This document shows, piece after piece, positions 53,959-63,931 of a stretch of 64,000 bases of DNA. This stretch comes from Methanobacteriota archaeon. Lineage in GTDB: Archaea > Thermoplasmatota > Thermoplasmata > Thermoplasmatales > ARK-15. The notes under the pieces were generated by a model. It worked only from the letters and a program-made list of their open reading frames with translations. It had not been told where the DNA came from and searched no databases. The DNA lies in contig WSBC01000016.1 of NCBI GenBank assembly GCA_009758405.1, forward strand, positions 62,001-126,000. Reading direction: 5' to 3'. Positions within the stretch are counted from its first letter, which is position 1; every line of letters begins with the position of its first letter. The position numbers were made by a program, and so were the translations under genes.

Positions 53959-54338
53959 GCAAGCTGGCAGTTGTTCATATATTTTCATCACATAATAATA
54001 CCATTATTACAGTAACAGATATAACAGGTGCAGAGACTCTTGCAAAGGCCTCTGGTGGAATGGTGGTAAAGGCTGATAGGGACGAATCTTCACCCTATGC
54101 TGCAATGAAGGCATCTGACATTATTACAGAAAAATTAAGGGAAAAGGGGATCAATGAGATAATTATAAAGGTGAGGGCACCCGGGGGGAGTAAAAGTCAT
54201 TCCACAGGACCTGGTGCCCAGGCCGCCATCAGGGCCTTGACAAGGGCAGGTTTCAAGGTTTTGAGAGTGGAGGATGTTACCCCAATACCGCATGATGGAA
54301 CTAGGAGAAAGGGCGGTAAGAGGGGAAGAAGGGTATAA
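53955..54338 (+). CDS. rps11: 30S ribosomal protein S11 (uS11)
   Basis: uS11 forms part of the platform near the mRNA exit. The 127-residue protein shows [64 protein letters not shown], and ends [19 protein letters not shown]. The rpoD gene starts 23 bases downstream. Confidence 0.97.
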   Translation: MSKLAVVHIFSSHNNTIITVTDITGAETLAKASGGMVVKADRDESSPYAAMKASDIITEKLREKGINEIIIKVRAPGGSKSHSTGPGAQAAIRALTRAGFKVLRVEDVTPIPHDGTRRKGGKRGRRV

Positions 54339-54361
54339 ATACCCAAGGGGCGATTGTATCT

Positions 54362-55189
54362 ATGAAATTCACCATATTGGAGATGAATGAAAGGTTCATT
54401 AGATTTGAGATAGAGGGTATTAATTATTCAATTGCAAATATGCTAAGAAGGACTTTAATAAATGATATACCAAAGCTTGCAATTAAGAATGTTATATTTC
54501 ATCTGGGCTCTGTTCAAAAGGAGAATGCCGATGGAAAGGTAGAGATATACAATAGTTCATCTCCACTTTTCAATGAAATAATAGCACACAGGCTTGGCCT
54601 AATTCCATTGCCCACTGATTTGAATATGAAATTCAGGGATGAGTGCCAGCATCCCCCTGACCAGGCTTGCCCTCTATGCACTGTAACATATACACTTTCA
54701 AAATTTGGTCCCTGTGTTGTATATTCTGGTGATTTAATACCTGTTGGTGATCCAAGTTTTGCTCCTGTTGATAAAAATATACCTATTGTAAAGCTAAATG
54801 AAAAGCAGGCACTTCTAATAGATGCGGAGGCGATAATGGGAACTGCAAGGGAACATGCCAGATGGCAGGTAACAAGTGGTGTATCATACAAATATCATAG
54901 GGAGTTCCATGTACCAAAGAATAATGAACTTTATTCTCTCCTTAAAAAGGATTGTCAGAAAAACATTATATCTGAAAATGATGAGATTCTAATAATAACA
55001 GATGATATACCTTGCAGACATATAGCAAGGCTATATCAGTATGATGATGTAAAGATAGTGGAGGATGATAAAAGGTTCATTTTTCAATTTGAGACAGATG
55101 GTTCTTTAACAGCAAAGGATACTCTTCTTGTTGCAATTAAGAGACTTAAGGAAAAGCTTGGAAAAATGAGAGAGTCCATAACGGTGTGA
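54362..55189 (+). CDS. rpoD: DNA-directed RNA polymerase subunit D
   Basis: RpoD is the archaeal alpha/Rpb3 homologue that starts polymerase assembly with RpoL. The 275-residue protein begins RFIRFEIEGINYSIANMLRR and has IYNSSSPLFNEIIAHRLGLIPLPTD. A cysteine group DECQHPPDQACPLC is present in the middle. The 4Fe-4S ferredoxin-like insertion found in some archaeal D subunits is not complete here, so no cluster is expected. In many euryarchaea L18e, L13, S9, rpoN and rpoK follow; here lysS follows instead, so the superoperon is broken at this point. Confidence 0.95.
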   Translation: MKFTILEMNERFIRFEIEGINYSIANMLRRTLINDIPKLAIKNVIFHLGSVQKENADGKVEIYNSSSPLFNEIIAHRLGLIPLPTDLNMKFRDECQHPPDQACPLCTVTYTLSKFGPCVVYSGDLIPVGDPSFAPVDKNIPIVKLNEKQALLIDAEAIMGTAREHARWQVTSGVSYKYHREFHVPKNNELYSLLKKDCQKNIISENDEILIITDDIPCRHIARLYQYDDVKIVEDDKRFIFQFETDGSLTAKDTLLVAIKRLKEKLGKMRESITV

Positions 55190-55195
55190 TACCTT

Positions 55196-56650
55196 ATGCC
55201 TGAGAGAAAGGATTATGTGGACAGGCTAAGGAAGCTAGAGCATATGAGAAGTGTTGGTATAGACCCCTACCCGCACTATTTCCATGTCTCTCAGGATATC
55301 TCAGATATTGTGAAAAGGGAGAATGATTTCCTTGGAAAAGAGGTTTCTACAGCGGGAAGGTTAATGGCCCTTAGGTATCATGGAAAGGTGGGGTTCGGGG
55401 ATCTTGTAATGGATGGCTATAAGATACAAATTTTCCTAAGGTATGATGTTTTAGGGGATAAGTATTCAAATTTTAAAGATATTGTTGACAAGGGTGATTT
55501 CATAGGTGTCAAGGGTGATGTGGTAAGGACAGAGAAGGGTGAACTTAGTATACTTTTAAAGGATTTTGCGATAATTTCAAAATCTCTCTATGACCTTCCA
55601 CACCAGTGGTTCGGTATTGAAGATGTTGAAACAAGGTACAGGCAAAGATACCTTGATATGATACTCAATCCTGAGATTTTCGAGATATTCAGAAAAAGGA
55701 GCTACATTACAAGGGAGATTAGGAATTTTTTAAATTCGAAGGGATTTATTGAGTTTGAAACACCCATACTTCAACCAGTTTATGGTGGTGCAAACGCAAA
55801 GCCTTTCATCACCTATGTAAATGCAATTGAGAGAAACTATTATCTGAGGATTTCTGATGAGCTATATTTAAAAAGGCTCCTTGTTGCAGGCTATCCCAGG
55901 GTTTACGAGATTGGTAAGGACTTCAGGAACGAAGACATTGATTCAAGGCATAACCCAGAGTTCACAATGATAGAGATATACGAGGCCTTTAAGGATTATA
56001 AATACATGATGGATTTAACAGAGAACCTGATTAAACATGTTGCTGAAACTGTAAATGGAACACTAAAAATTAGCCTGAATGGAAGAGAGGTGGATCTTTC
56101 AAAGCCCTGGAAAAGGGTAAGAATGCTTGATCTCCTCTACGAAAATGGTATTGATGCAAAAAGAATAGGTGATGATGACATAAAGGAGCTTTTGAAAAAG
56201 TATGAAATAAAAATGCCTGCCTATGTAAGGGGTATTGCAATTACAAAATTATTTGAGGCAATGTTTGAGGAGAGCTTTATAGAGCCCGTTTTTGTTATGG
56301 ATTATCCGAGAGAAAGTACTCCATTATGCAAACTTCATAGGGATGACCCGTCCTTGGTGGAAAGATTTGAGCTTTACATAAATGGAATTGAGATAGCTAA
56401 TGGATATTCCGAACTTAACGATCCACTTTTGCAGGAAAGGTTCTTCAGAGAGGAAATGGAAAGGAGAACTCTTGGTGACGAGGAGGCACAACAGATGGAC
56501 ATGGATTTTATAGAAGCATTAAGAACAGGTATGCCCAACGCAGGAGGCGTAGGAATTGGAATTGATAGACTTTCAATGATCCTAACGGGTGCAAAGAGTA
56601 TAAAGGAAGTAATTTATTATCCAATCCTTGCACCTAAACAAGAAAAGTAA
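55196..56650 (+). CDS. lysS: Lysyl-tRNA synthetase, class II
   Basis: This class II LysRS has 484 residues. It has the N-terminal OB domain (HVSQDISDIVK, ALRYHGKVGFGDLVMDG), motif 1 region GFIEFETPILQPVYGGANAKPF, motif 2 FRNEDIDSRHNPEFT and motif 3 GVGIGIDRLSMI. Many euryarchaea use class I LysRS instead; the class II form is a bacterial/eukaryotic-type enzyme found in some archaea. It begins 6 bases after rpoD on the same strand. Confidence 0.96.
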   Translation: MPERKDYVDRLRKLEHMRSVGIDPYPHYFHVSQDISDIVKRENDFLGKEVSTAGRLMALRYHGKVGFGDLVMDGYKIQIFLRYDVLGDKYSNFKDIVDKGDFIGVKGDVVRTEKGELSILLKDFAIISKSLYDLPHQWFGIEDVETRYRQRYLDMILNPEIFEIFRKRSYITREIRNFLNSKGFIEFETPILQPVYGGANAKPFITYVNAIERNYYLRISDELYLKRLLVAGYPRVYEIGKDFRNEDIDSRHNPEFTMIEIYEAFKDYKYMMDLTENLIKHVAETVNGTLKISLNGREVDLSKPWKRVRMLDLLYENGIDAKRIGDDDIKELLKKYEIKMPAYVRGIAITKLFEAMFEESFIEPVFVMDYPRESTPLCKLHRDDPSLVERFELYINGIEIANGYSELNDPLLQERFFREEMERRTLGDEEAQQMDMDFIEALRTGMPNAGGVGIGIDRLSMILTGAKSIKEVIYYPILAPKQEK

Positions 56651-56678
56651 TTATAATTATAATCATTTCCTGAATTTA

Positions 56679-57431
56679 ATGCCACTTCTCGAGGTAAAAA
56701 ATCTTTCGAAGAGCTATGGTGTAAATGAAAAGAAGGTAATTGCTTTCAAGGAAATATCCTTCAGCCTCGAGAAGAGAGAATTTTTATCAATAGTAGGCCC
56801 ATCAGGATGCGGTAAATCAACACTTTTACGTGTTTTGATGGGTCTTGAAGAACAAACAGAGGGTGAAATTTTTTACAATGGCAGACCCATAAGGGAGGCA
56901 AATCCTAGGTTTGCAATGGTTTTCCAGTCACCATCACTTTTTCCTTGGCTCACAGTTGAGGAGAATGTTGAGATTGTTCTCGAGCCTCTTGGTATACCGC
57001 ATGAAGAAAGGATAAAAATAGCAAGAAAATATCTTTCAGTTGTCGGTCTTGACGGTTTTGAAAATGCGTACCCTAAAGAGCTTTCTGGTGGTATGAGACA
57101 GAGGGTAGGTCTTGCCAGAGCCCTCGCAGTTGATCCAGAGATACTTTTGATGGATGAGCCATTTTCATCTCTCGATTCTCTTACAGCTGAAGCTCTGAGG
57201 GAGGAGGTTTTACTTCTTTGGTCGGATCCCTCCATACCGCCTGACTCCGTTATACTTGTTACACACAATATTGATGAGGCGGTTTTAATGAGCGACAGAA
57301 TAATAATACTTTCATCCAGGCCTGGAAGAATAATAGAGGATCATAAGGTAAACCTGCCAAGACCAAGAAACAAAAAAGATCCTGAATTCTATAAGGAAGT
57401 TGACTATGTTGTATCAGTCCTCTCTAAATGA
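56679..57431 (+). CDS. ABC transporter ATP-binding protein, nitrate/taurine type
   Basis: This 250-residue ATPase is of the NitT/TauT class. Walker A GPSGCGKST, the Q loop FQSPSLFPWLTVEENV, signature LSGGMRQR, Walker B LLMDEPFSSLD and switch THNIDEA are all complete, and the late PGRIIEDHKVNLPRPR is typical. The ATG at 56679 starts the domain; an overlapping earlier start at 56628 lies inside lysS. No permease or binding protein is adjacent. It may work with components elsewhere. The end overlaps the acetoacetyl-CoA synthetase gene by 18 bases. Confidence 0.88.
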   Translation: MPLLEVKNLSKSYGVNEKKVIAFKEISFSLEKREFLSIVGPSGCGKSTLLRVLMGLEEQTEGEIFYNGRPIREANPRFAMVFQSPSLFPWLTVEENVEIVLEPLGIPHEERIKIARKYLSVVGLDGFENAYPKELSGGMRQRVGLARALAVDPEILLMDEPFSSLDSLTAEALREEVLLLWSDPSIPPDSVILVTHNIDEAVLMSDRIIILSSRPGRIIEDHKVNLPRPRNKKDPEFYKEVDYVVSVLSK

Positions 57432-59366
57432 CCTGTAGGCCTCAATTATATATTCAAGGGATTCAGGATTTATTATGTTATCCCTGTTTGGTATTGGCCT
57501 TCCATTAACTATGCTTGAAACAGCCACCTCCACCTTTTTCTGATTAAAGGTGTATGGAATATCCTTTACCTCCAATATAATATCTGGTACATGCCTGGGT
57601 GAGCATTTGTACCTTAATTCCTCCTTAATTTTCTTTTTAATTTTTTCATCTAGATTTTTACCCTCCCTCATCTTAACAAAAAGGATAATCTTTTGATCAC
57701 CGTTAATATCTTTACCTACTACAACACTATCTGCTATTTCTGGAAATGTTTCAAGAACAGAATAGATCTCTGCCGTTCCTATTCTAACACCTGATGGTTT
57801 GAGTGTGGAATCAGATCTTCCAAGTATTGTAATGCCACCTGTCAGGCTATGAAATATTACAAAATCACCATGTCTCCATACATTTTTACCCTTGGGCCTG
57901 TAGAATGAGAAATATGTTTCTATGTACCTTTCATTGTTTTTATCATTCAGAAAATATAGTGGCATAGATGGTGCAGGTAACTCACACACAAGTTCACCAA
58001 CCCTATCATAAACCTCATTTCCATTTTCATCATAACATTTTATTTTCATTCCAAGGCCGGGAGATTGAATCTCCCCTTCATTAACTGGTAGAAAAGGACT
58101 TCCAATTGCAAAACATCCATTTATATCTGTACCTCCGGAGATTGAATTTAAATGAACATCCTTTTTTATATTTTCATATACCCATCTAAAACCTTCCTTG
58201 GAAAGTGGTGAACCAGTCTGGGAAATCTCCCTTAGGGATGATAAATCAAACTGCCTTGGATTTGCACCACTACCCTTCAATGAATATATGTAACTTGCAC
58301 TGCATCCAAATATTGTTATACCATCTTCTTCAACAAACCTCCACATTGTTTTCCAATCCGGATATAATGGATTGCCATCGTATAGGAATATTGTGCTTCC
58401 AACAGCAAGAGAACTCATCAGCCAGTTCCACATCATCCAGCTTGGAGATGTTATATAGGATATTATATCATCAGGCCTTAAATCTGAGTGTATGATCAGT
58501 TCTTTAAGATGATTAACAAGAACTCCAGCAACACCCTGAACCATTGATTTCGGCCTTCCCGTGGTACCTGATGAAAACATTATGTAAAGGGGATGGGATG
58601 ATTCAACCTGTACAAAATCTATTTGAGAATTTGATTCTTGAGTAATTTCATCGTAATATGTTACCCTTTCATCCCTTATCCTTTCTCCAATGTTTGCATA
58701 TGGAAATACAATTACTCCCTTTAAAGTTTTAATTTTATCCAGAAGGATTTTAATATTTTCTAGTACACTATATACTCTACCCTTGTAATAATATCCATCA
58801 ACTGTAAAAAGAAATTTCGGAGAGATCTGTGAAAATCTGTCCAATAAAACATTAGGCCCCAGTTCAGTTCCCGCAGATGACCATGAAGCTCCTATTGATG
58901 TAGAGGAAAGCATCGAAATTACCGTTTCAGGTATATTAGGCATATATGCCGCTACGCTATCATTCTTTGATATCCCTCCGTTTCTTAAAAATGAGTGAAG
59001 TGAAGATACCCTTTTGTATAGTGACGCATAGGTGATCTCTTCCTTTGTTCCCATCTCATTTCTGAAAATTATTGCCTTTCTTTCATTCCTAAATCTGAGC
59101 AGGTTTTGTGCAAAATTCAACCTAGCCCCTGGGAACCATTCCGCCCCTGGGAATTTATCAATATTCCTTACAACAGTATCGTATTTTCTTTCACTTATTA
59201 TTCCAACAAAATCCCATACATCCTCCCAGAAATCACCTACATTCTCTATTGACCATTTATAAAGCTGCCAGTAATCAACTATGTTCATACCCCTCCTATT
59301 ATTAACAAATTCAACAAATCTGAACATATTGGTCTCATTTACATTTTTTGGAAACCAAATTGGCAT
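57414..59366 (-). CDS. Acetoacetyl-CoA synthetase
   Basis: This ANL-superfamily enzyme activates acetoacetate with ATP and CoA. The 650 residues have the N-terminal DYWQLYKWSIENVGDFWEDVWDF typical of the AACS/ACS group, the AMP-binding motif MFSSGTTGRPKSMVQG, ISGGTDINGCF and VWRHGDFV, and the C-terminal catalytic lysine region PYTFNQKKVEVAV. The PSWMMWNWLMSSLAVGSTIFLYDGNP stretch favours acetoacetyl- over acetyl-CoA synthetase. A start at 59405 is possible; the ATG at 59366 gives a family-like N-terminus. Divergent from the nicotinamidase gene by 74 bases. Confidence 0.87.
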   Translation of the reverse strand: MPIWFPKNVNETNMFRFVEFVNNRRGMNIVDYWQLYKWSIENVGDFWEDVWDFVGIISERKYDTVVRNIDKFPGAEWFPGARLNFAQNLLRFRNERKAIIFRNEMGTKEEITYASLYKRVSSLHSFLRNGGISKNDSVAAYMPNIPETVISMLSSTSIGASWSSAGTELGPNVLLDRFSQISPKFLFTVDGYYYKGRVYSVLENIKILLDKIKTLKGVIVFPYANIGERIRDERVTYYDEITQESNSQIDFVQVESSHPLYIMFSSGTTGRPKSMVQGVAGVLVNHLKELIIHSDLRPDDIISYITSPSWMMWNWLMSSLAVGSTIFLYDGNPLYPDWKTMWRFVEEDGITIFGCSASYIYSLKGSGANPRQFDLSSLREISQTGSPLSKEGFRWVYENIKKDVHLNSISGGTDINGCFAIGSPFLPVNEGEIQSPGLGMKIKCYDENGNEVYDRVGELVCELPAPSMPLYFLNDKNNERYIETYFSFYRPKGKNVWRHGDFVIFHSLTGGITILGRSDSTLKPSGVRIGTAEIYSVLETFPEIADSVVVGKDINGDQKIILFVKMREGKNLDEKIKKKIKEELRYKCSPRHVPDIILEVKDIPYTFNQKKVEVAVSSIVNGRPIPNRDNIINPESLEYIIEAYRSFRED

Positions 59367-59440
59367 AAATTTAAAAATTGAAAATACAATATTAAATTTT
59401 TTCAAAAAGGTTTAAATTATTGATTTTATTATATAAAATA

Positions 59441-59974
59441 ATGATTGCCCTAATTATTGTTGATATGATACATGAGTTTGTTGATGGTAAATTTGGATCA
59501 AAGAGGGCAATTTCAATGGTGGATAATCTAAAAACTCTTTTAAAGATTGCAAGGGAAAGAGGATGGGTGATAATATTTGCACGTGATTCGCATTCTGAGG
59601 GGGATCCAGAGTTAAAAGTATGGGGGCCACATGCAATGAAGGGATCATTTTCCTCTGAAATCATAGGTTCACTTGAAGTAATGCAGGGAGACATTATAAT
59701 TGAGAAAAACACCTACGATGCATTCTTTAAAACAGACCTTGAGAAAATATTATCAGAAAAGAATGTAAAGAAAGTGGTTGTGGCGGGTGTAAGCACTGAC
59801 ATTTGTGTTTTGCATACAGTTTGTCATGCATTCTTTCTTGGCTATGAAACGTATGTGGTGGAAGAATGCACAGAATCTATGAAGGAGAGTAACAAGGAGT
59901 TTGGCTTAAAATACATGAAGACAATTTATGGTACAAAGGTGATAAGGCTTGATAGGGTGGGTGAAATAGGATGA
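59441..59974 (+). CDS. Isochorismatase-fold hydrolase, probable nicotinamidase
   Basis: This 177-residue cysteine hydrolase has the catalytic aspartate in IVDMIHEF, lysine in IEKNTYDAF, cysteine in STDICVLHT, and metal ligands in FARDSH and GPHAMKGS. That set suits nicotinamidase PncA, which gives nicotinate. Isochorismatase-like relatives share the scaffold, so I rely also on context: the nicotinate phosphoribosyltransferase gene follows with a 4-base ATGA overlap. A start at 59420 is possible; 59441 begins IALIIVDM. Confidence 0.83.
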   Translation: MIALIIVDMIHEFVDGKFGSKRAISMVDNLKTLLKIARERGWVIIFARDSHSEGDPELKVWGPHAMKGSFSSEIIGSLEVMQGDIIIEKNTYDAFFKTDLEKILSEKNVKKVVVAGVSTDICVLHTVCHAFFLGYETYVVEECTESMKESNKEFGLKYMKTIYGTKVIRLDRVGEIG

Positions 59975-61143
59975 GGTTTTTCATCGCTGATGAGGAAGAG
60001 ATATTGTCTGGAAAGACAACCGATGTATATTTTCTGAGGACAATTGAGGTCTTGAAAAAGGAGAATGTACACAAGAATGTTTTGATGGAGGTAACAACAC
60101 AGGATCATAAATACCCCTGGTTCGTTTTTGCAGGACTTGAGGAGGTGGTAAACCTTCTCAGGGGTAAAAAAATTACACTCAGAGCTCTGAGGGAGGGGAC
60201 AATATTTCCTCCCTTTGATCAAAATGGAATACCTGTTCCCGTACTAACGGTTGAGGGAGATTACCAGGAGTTTGCAATCTATGAGACACCTATTCTTGGA
60301 TTAATTTGTCAGGCATCGGGAATAGCAACAAAATCAGCAAGGTTTAAAAAGCTAATAGGGGATAAAAAACTCCTTTCCTTTGGAGTAAGGAGAATGCATC
60401 CTGCATTAGCACCAATGATAGATAGATACTCATACATAGGGGGATGTGACTCAGTTTCAAGTGTAATAGGCGCAGAGAGGCTTGGTAAAGTACCAAGAGG
60501 GACAATGCCACATGCTTTAATACTTGTCCTTGGAGAGGAAAATGCATGGAAAAAATTTGATGAAGACCTGGACCCATCTGTGCCAAGGATTGCACTTGTT
60601 GATACATTTTCTGATGAAAAATTCTCTACAATAAGGGCGGCGGAATTGATAAAAAATCTAAGCGGTGTTAGGTTAGATACACCATCCTCAAGAAGGGGTA
60701 ACTTTGCACATATTATAAGAGAGGTAAAATGGGAGTTGAATGTAAGGGGTATTAGGGGCATAGATGTGATTGTTTCTGGTGGAATAAAGGAAGAGGATGT
60801 GCCTGAATTAATTGAGGCTGGTGCAGATGGATTTGGTGTTGGTACAACAATTTCAAGTGCATCAACAGTAGACTATGCTATGGATATAGTTGAGATTGAT
60901 GGAATACCCATTGCAAAAAAGGGGAAATTCTCAGGGAGAAAGGATGTTTATGTTTGCAAGAAATGCGGTAACTTTGCTGTAGTGCCACATGGTGTGGAAA
61001 GGCCTTTATGCAAAAAATGTGGGAATACCATGGAGGATGCGATGGAAACATTAATATCCAGTGGTAATGTACTTTATTCACCTCCAAGGGTGGATGATAT
61101 AAGAAACTATGTGATTGAACAGCTTTCAAGAAGTATAATTTAA
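59971..61143 (+). CDS. pncB: Nicotinate phosphoribosyltransferase
   Basis: This enzyme makes nicotinate mononucleotide from nicotinate and PRPP. The 390-residue protein is of the archaeal type known from the Thermoplasma structure: ICQASGIATKSAR, SFGVRRMHPALAPMIDR, VDTFSDEKFS, VIVSGGIKEEDV, DGFGVGTTIS. The C-terminus carries a zinc ribbon, with CKKCGN twice near residues 330 and 350. Coupled to the nicotinamidase gene ahead, it forms a two-step NAD salvage operon. Confidence 0.92.
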   Translation: MRFFIADEEEILSGKTTDVYFLRTIEVLKKENVHKNVLMEVTTQDHKYPWFVFAGLEEVVNLLRGKKITLRALREGTIFPPFDQNGIPVPVLTVEGDYQEFAIYETPILGLICQASGIATKSARFKKLIGDKKLLSFGVRRMHPALAPMIDRYSYIGGCDSVSSVIGAERLGKVPRGTMPHALILVLGEENAWKKFDEDLDPSVPRIALVDTFSDEKFSTIRAAELIKNLSGVRLDTPSSRRGNFAHIIREVKWELNVRGIRGIDVIVSGGIKEEDVPELIEAGADGFGVGTTISSASTVDYAMDIVEIDGIPIAKKGKFSGRKDVYVCKKCGNFAVVPHGVERPLCKKCGNTMEDAMETLISSGNVLYSPPRVDDIRNYVIEQLSRSII

Positions 61144-61190
61144 AAAATTTTTAAAAAATATTTAAATAATAAAAAATAATTTAATTATTT

Positions 61191-61898
61191 ATGAGCAAAA
61201 TAATGGTAGTTTCAGATATACATGGAAACTTTGATGCCTTTAATGAAATACTAAAGGAAAATTATGATTATCTAATTTTTGTAGGTGATTCTGTTGACTA
61301 TGGACCTGAGCCGGGTAAGGTTGTTGATGAGCTAATGAGGTCCTGTTATAAGTGTGTAATGGGCAACCATGATTCTGCAAATGCATTCTCAATTGACTGC
61401 AGATGTTCAGAAAAATTCCATGAATTATCTGTAAAAACAAGGGAATATTTTAGGAAAACATTAACAAAATCACAGTTGAATTTCCTTGGTCTTTTACCAA
61501 TGTTTCAGAATTTTGAGATTGATGGACTTAGATTCACCATGGTTCACGGTTCCCTGATTGATTTCCTTTATGATTATGTCACCCCTGATACAAGCGATGA
61601 TGGACTTATGGAAAAATTTAAAAAAAGTAATAGCGATTATGTAATATTTGGCCATACGCATCTCCCAGTTTTAAGGAAGATTGGCAAATCCTATTATATC
61701 AATCCTGGAAGTGTTGGCCAGCCCAGAGACGGTGATCCTAGGGCATCATATGCAATAATAGATACCAATAAAAATGATGTAAAAATAATAAGGAAAAGTT
61801 ATCCTGTTGAAAATACAATAAAAAAAATAATGTCTCTTGCTTTGCCTGAAGGTATAAAAATTCAACTTTCAAAGATTCTTGAGAATGGAGGGATTTAG
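61191..61898 (+). CDS. Metallophosphoesterase (calcineurin-like)
   Basis: This is a 235-residue two-metal phosphoesterase: [33 protein letters not shown] and FGHTHLP with the metal histidines, and [16 protein letters not shown]. It matches the YfcE/DR1281-like group, acting on phosphodiesters or phosphoproteins; the substrate is unknown. A C-terminal tail of 50 residues follows. Its stop overlaps the convergent L40e gene by 4 bases. AT-rich sequence 47 bases long separates it from pncB. Confidence 0.85.
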   Translation: MSKIMVVSDIHGNFDAFNEILKENYDYLIFVGDSVDYGPEPGKVVDELMRSCYKCVMGNHDSANAFSIDCRCSEKFHELSVKTREYFRKTLTKSQLNFLGLLPMFQNFEIDGLRFTMVHGSLIDFLYDYVTPDTSDDGLMEKFKKSNSDYVIFGHTHLPVLRKIGKSYYINPGSVGQPRDGDPRASYAIIDTNKNDVKIIRKSYPVENTIKKIMSLALPEGIKIQLSKILENGGI

Positions 61899-62041
61899 GT
61901 TCCCTTCCTCTCCTTTCTCTTTGGTCTTAAACCTTTATAGCCACATCTCCTGCATCTTGTTGCATTTGGAGGATTTTTTGCATAACATTTCATGCAAATT
62001 TTTTTGTTTAATTTCCTATTAACTGCCTCAGCAAATGTCAT
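61895..62041 (-). CDS. rpl40e: 50S ribosomal protein L40e
   Basis: This tiny 48-residue gene lies between the metallophosphoesterase and the aminotransferase. It reads [20 protein letters not shown], then [19 protein letters not shown], ending KERKGT. The two CxxC pairs (zinc) and the [12 protein letters not shown] end are diagnostic for archaeal L40e, which in eukaryotes is fused to ubiquitin. The ATG at 62041 is the first in frame. It overlaps the convergent phosphoesterase by 4 bases. Confidence 0.93.
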   Translation of the reverse strand: MTFAEAVNRKLNKKICMKCYAKNPPNATRCRRCGYKGLRPKRKERKGT

Positions 62042-62090
62042 AGGTATCGAAACTCTAAATAACAAAGGGTATATAATACCTTCTGAAAAA

Positions 62091-63251
62091 CTAAATTTTT
62101 TCCCTTAATATCTCTGCTGCCTCCCTAACATCCTCTGTCTTCGTGCTAAAGGCAAACCTAATATGATTTTTTCCCCTTTTTCCAAAAACAGGCCCAGGGG
62201 TACTACCTATGTTAGTCTTTTTAAGAATATACTCTGACATGGCCCATTCATCCCCTACCCCCTCTGGGAATTCCCTTATTCTTGCCCAAAGATAAAAAGT
62301 ACCCTCAGGAAAAACTGGATCCAACATTCTGGATTCCTTAACTGCACCGTAAAAAATGTCCCTTCTCTTTTCATACTCTTTTCTCATTTCCTCCACAATC
62401 TGCTGTGGGCCTGTTAATGCAGCAAGTGCACCATACTGTGTCACTGAGTTTACTCCGTTGATTGTTACCCTGAGCATCTTTTTCATCCTTTCCTTTATCT
62501 TTGGATTTTCTGCATATACATATCCTACTCTAAGGCCACTCATTGCATAACTTTTAGACATTGAAAATATTGAAACTGTATTTTCATACTCGGAACCTGG
62601 ACTAAAGTGCTCTCTTCCGTCAAAAATAACATCCTCATAGGCCTCATCACTAACAATGTAAATATTATTTTTTCCTGCAAATTCTATTAACTCCCTAATA
62701 TTATTCCTTGAAAGTACCTTTCCAGTTGGATTATGCGGTGAATTTATGAAAATGACACTTGCATCCTTATGTTTCTCAAATTTTTCTATATTCTGGTAAT
62801 CAAGGTAATGCATATGCACTACCCTACCACCTGAGAGTTTAATTATTTCATTTATCTCAGTCCACATTGGGTCTGGAATTATTACCTTAGAACCATCGGA
62901 TAAGATTGATCTAAAAATTGAATAAAGTGCATTCATTCCACCATTTGTTACAAAAACATTTTCAGGTTTGGCATCCCTTATATTATTCTTTTTTCTTAAC
63001 TTTTCAGCAATTGCCTCTCTTAATTCAGGTATACCTGTGGAGTCTGTATAATGGGTTTTATTCTCTTTTAGTGCCTTGCACATTGCCTCTTTTACATGCT
63101 CAGGTATTGGGAATGATGGGTCGCCTGATTCCATCCTGTAAACCTTCTTACCCTCCCTTTGAAGTTTTAAAAGCTGATCCCTTATTTGGACAATTGCACC
63201 AAAGGATATTTCATCAACAATGTTCTTTTTTAAAATATTTTTTTTCATCAT
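62091..63251 (-). CDS. PLP-dependent class I/II aminotransferase
   Basis: This 386-residue fold type I aminotransferase is AspC-like. The pyridoxal lysine is in [29 protein letters not shown] holds the substrate aspartate/asparagine, [14 protein letters not shown] the ring contact, and GFRIRFAFS-type tail [15 protein letters not shown] the substrate carboxylate arginine. Its start has a weak, A-rich N-terminal extension. It could be an aspartate, alanine or aromatic aminotransferase; sequence inspection alone does not settle which. It is leftward, 49 bases upstream of L40e on the same strand. Confidence 0.9.
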   Translation of the reverse strand: MMKKNILKKNIVDEISFGAIVQIRDQLLKLQREGKKVYRMESGDPSFPIPEHVKEAMCKALKENKTHYTDSTGIPELREAIAEKLRKKNNIRDAKPENVFVTNGGMNALYSIFRSILSDGSKVIIPDPMWTEINEIIKLSGGRVVHMHYLDYQNIEKFEKHKDASVIFINSPHNPTGKVLSRNNIRELIEFAGKNNIYIVSDEAYEDVIFDGREHFSPGSEYENTVSIFSMSKSYAMSGLRVGYVYAENPKIKERMKKMLRVTINGVNSVTQYGALAALTGPQQIVEEMRKEYEKRRDIFYGAVKESRMLDPVFPEGTFYLWARIREFPEGVGDEWAMSEYILKKTNIGSTPGPVFGKRGKNHIRFAFSTKTEDVREAAEILREKI

Positions 63252-63289
63252 TTCTAAAAATTTGAAAATATATTTTAAACTTTCTAGGA

Positions 63290-63931
63290 TTATTTAAACA
63301 CTTTGTCTTTATTTTTTATACAATCATCCCTAACAATACATTCAGAGCAATTACCTCTGTAACAATTTTTCCCTATCTTATGAAGAAAATATTCATAAAT
63401 GGAATAGCTTATTTCAAATTCTCTATAGGAATAGATATTAAGTGAGAGGTTTTTCATCGCAAGGTTAGAATAATAGGAAGGCATAGGTCTTGCCTTCTCC
63501 CATACATCTACCATTTCCCTCATAAATATACCCAAAGTAACATCACCTATACCCTTGGAGAGTGATTTAAGTCTTTTAACAAGATCTTCAAAATTCCTAG
63601 ATTCTTCGTGAATTTTTTTGAGGCCTCCACTTTTAATTATATTTTCTGACATATTTATGATCTTAGTGGCGGTTTTAAAATCGTACCTTGTATATCCACC
63701 TGAATCAAGCAAATAAACAAGATGATCCCAACCTGCCCTGACAATTTTTTCTGGTGTGATTAAATCCTCTTTTTTAAATAAATAATAGGTTCTTGCTGCA
63801 ATCTCCTCAGATATCCTAGCACCAAAAAGTATCGATAATAGAAACCAGGGAAATGGTTCCACAGAAACATCAATATTAAATTTATTTGCATATGATATGG
63901 AATTTTTTATTATTGTTTCTCTAGTTAACAT
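63290..63931 (-). CDS. Endonuclease III-like HhH-GPD glycosylase with Fe-S cluster
   Basis: This is a 213-residue helix-hairpin-helix base-excision enzyme. The N-terminal SILFGARISEEIAARTYYLF region corresponds to the glycosylase core. The hairpin is LKSLSKGIGDVTLGIFMREM (about residues 118-137). The C-terminal cysteine cluster is CYRGNCSECIVRDDC (C-X4-C-X2-C-X5-C), shorter in its first gap than the usual X6 of endonuclease III. The protein resembles the archaeal endoIII/MBD4-like or thymine-glycosylase relatives rather than canonical Nth. Substrate base unknown. Confidence 0.78.
   Translation of the reverse strand: MLTRETIIKNSISYANKFNIDVSVEPFPWFLLSILFGARISEEIAARTYYLFKKEDLITPEKIVRAGWDHLVYLLDSGGYTRYDFKTATKIINMSENIIKSGGLKKIHEESRNFEDLVKRLKSLSKGIGDVTLGIFMREMVDVWEKARPMPSYYSNLAMKNLSLNIYSYREFEISYSIYEYFLHKIGKNCYRGNCSECIVRDDCIKNKDKVFK

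Noticed and set aside
54641..54690. Fe-S cluster in RpoD
   Set aside because: Only a small cysteine group is seen (ECQHPPDQACPLC); the ferredoxin-like insertion that binds 4Fe-4S in some archaea is absent.
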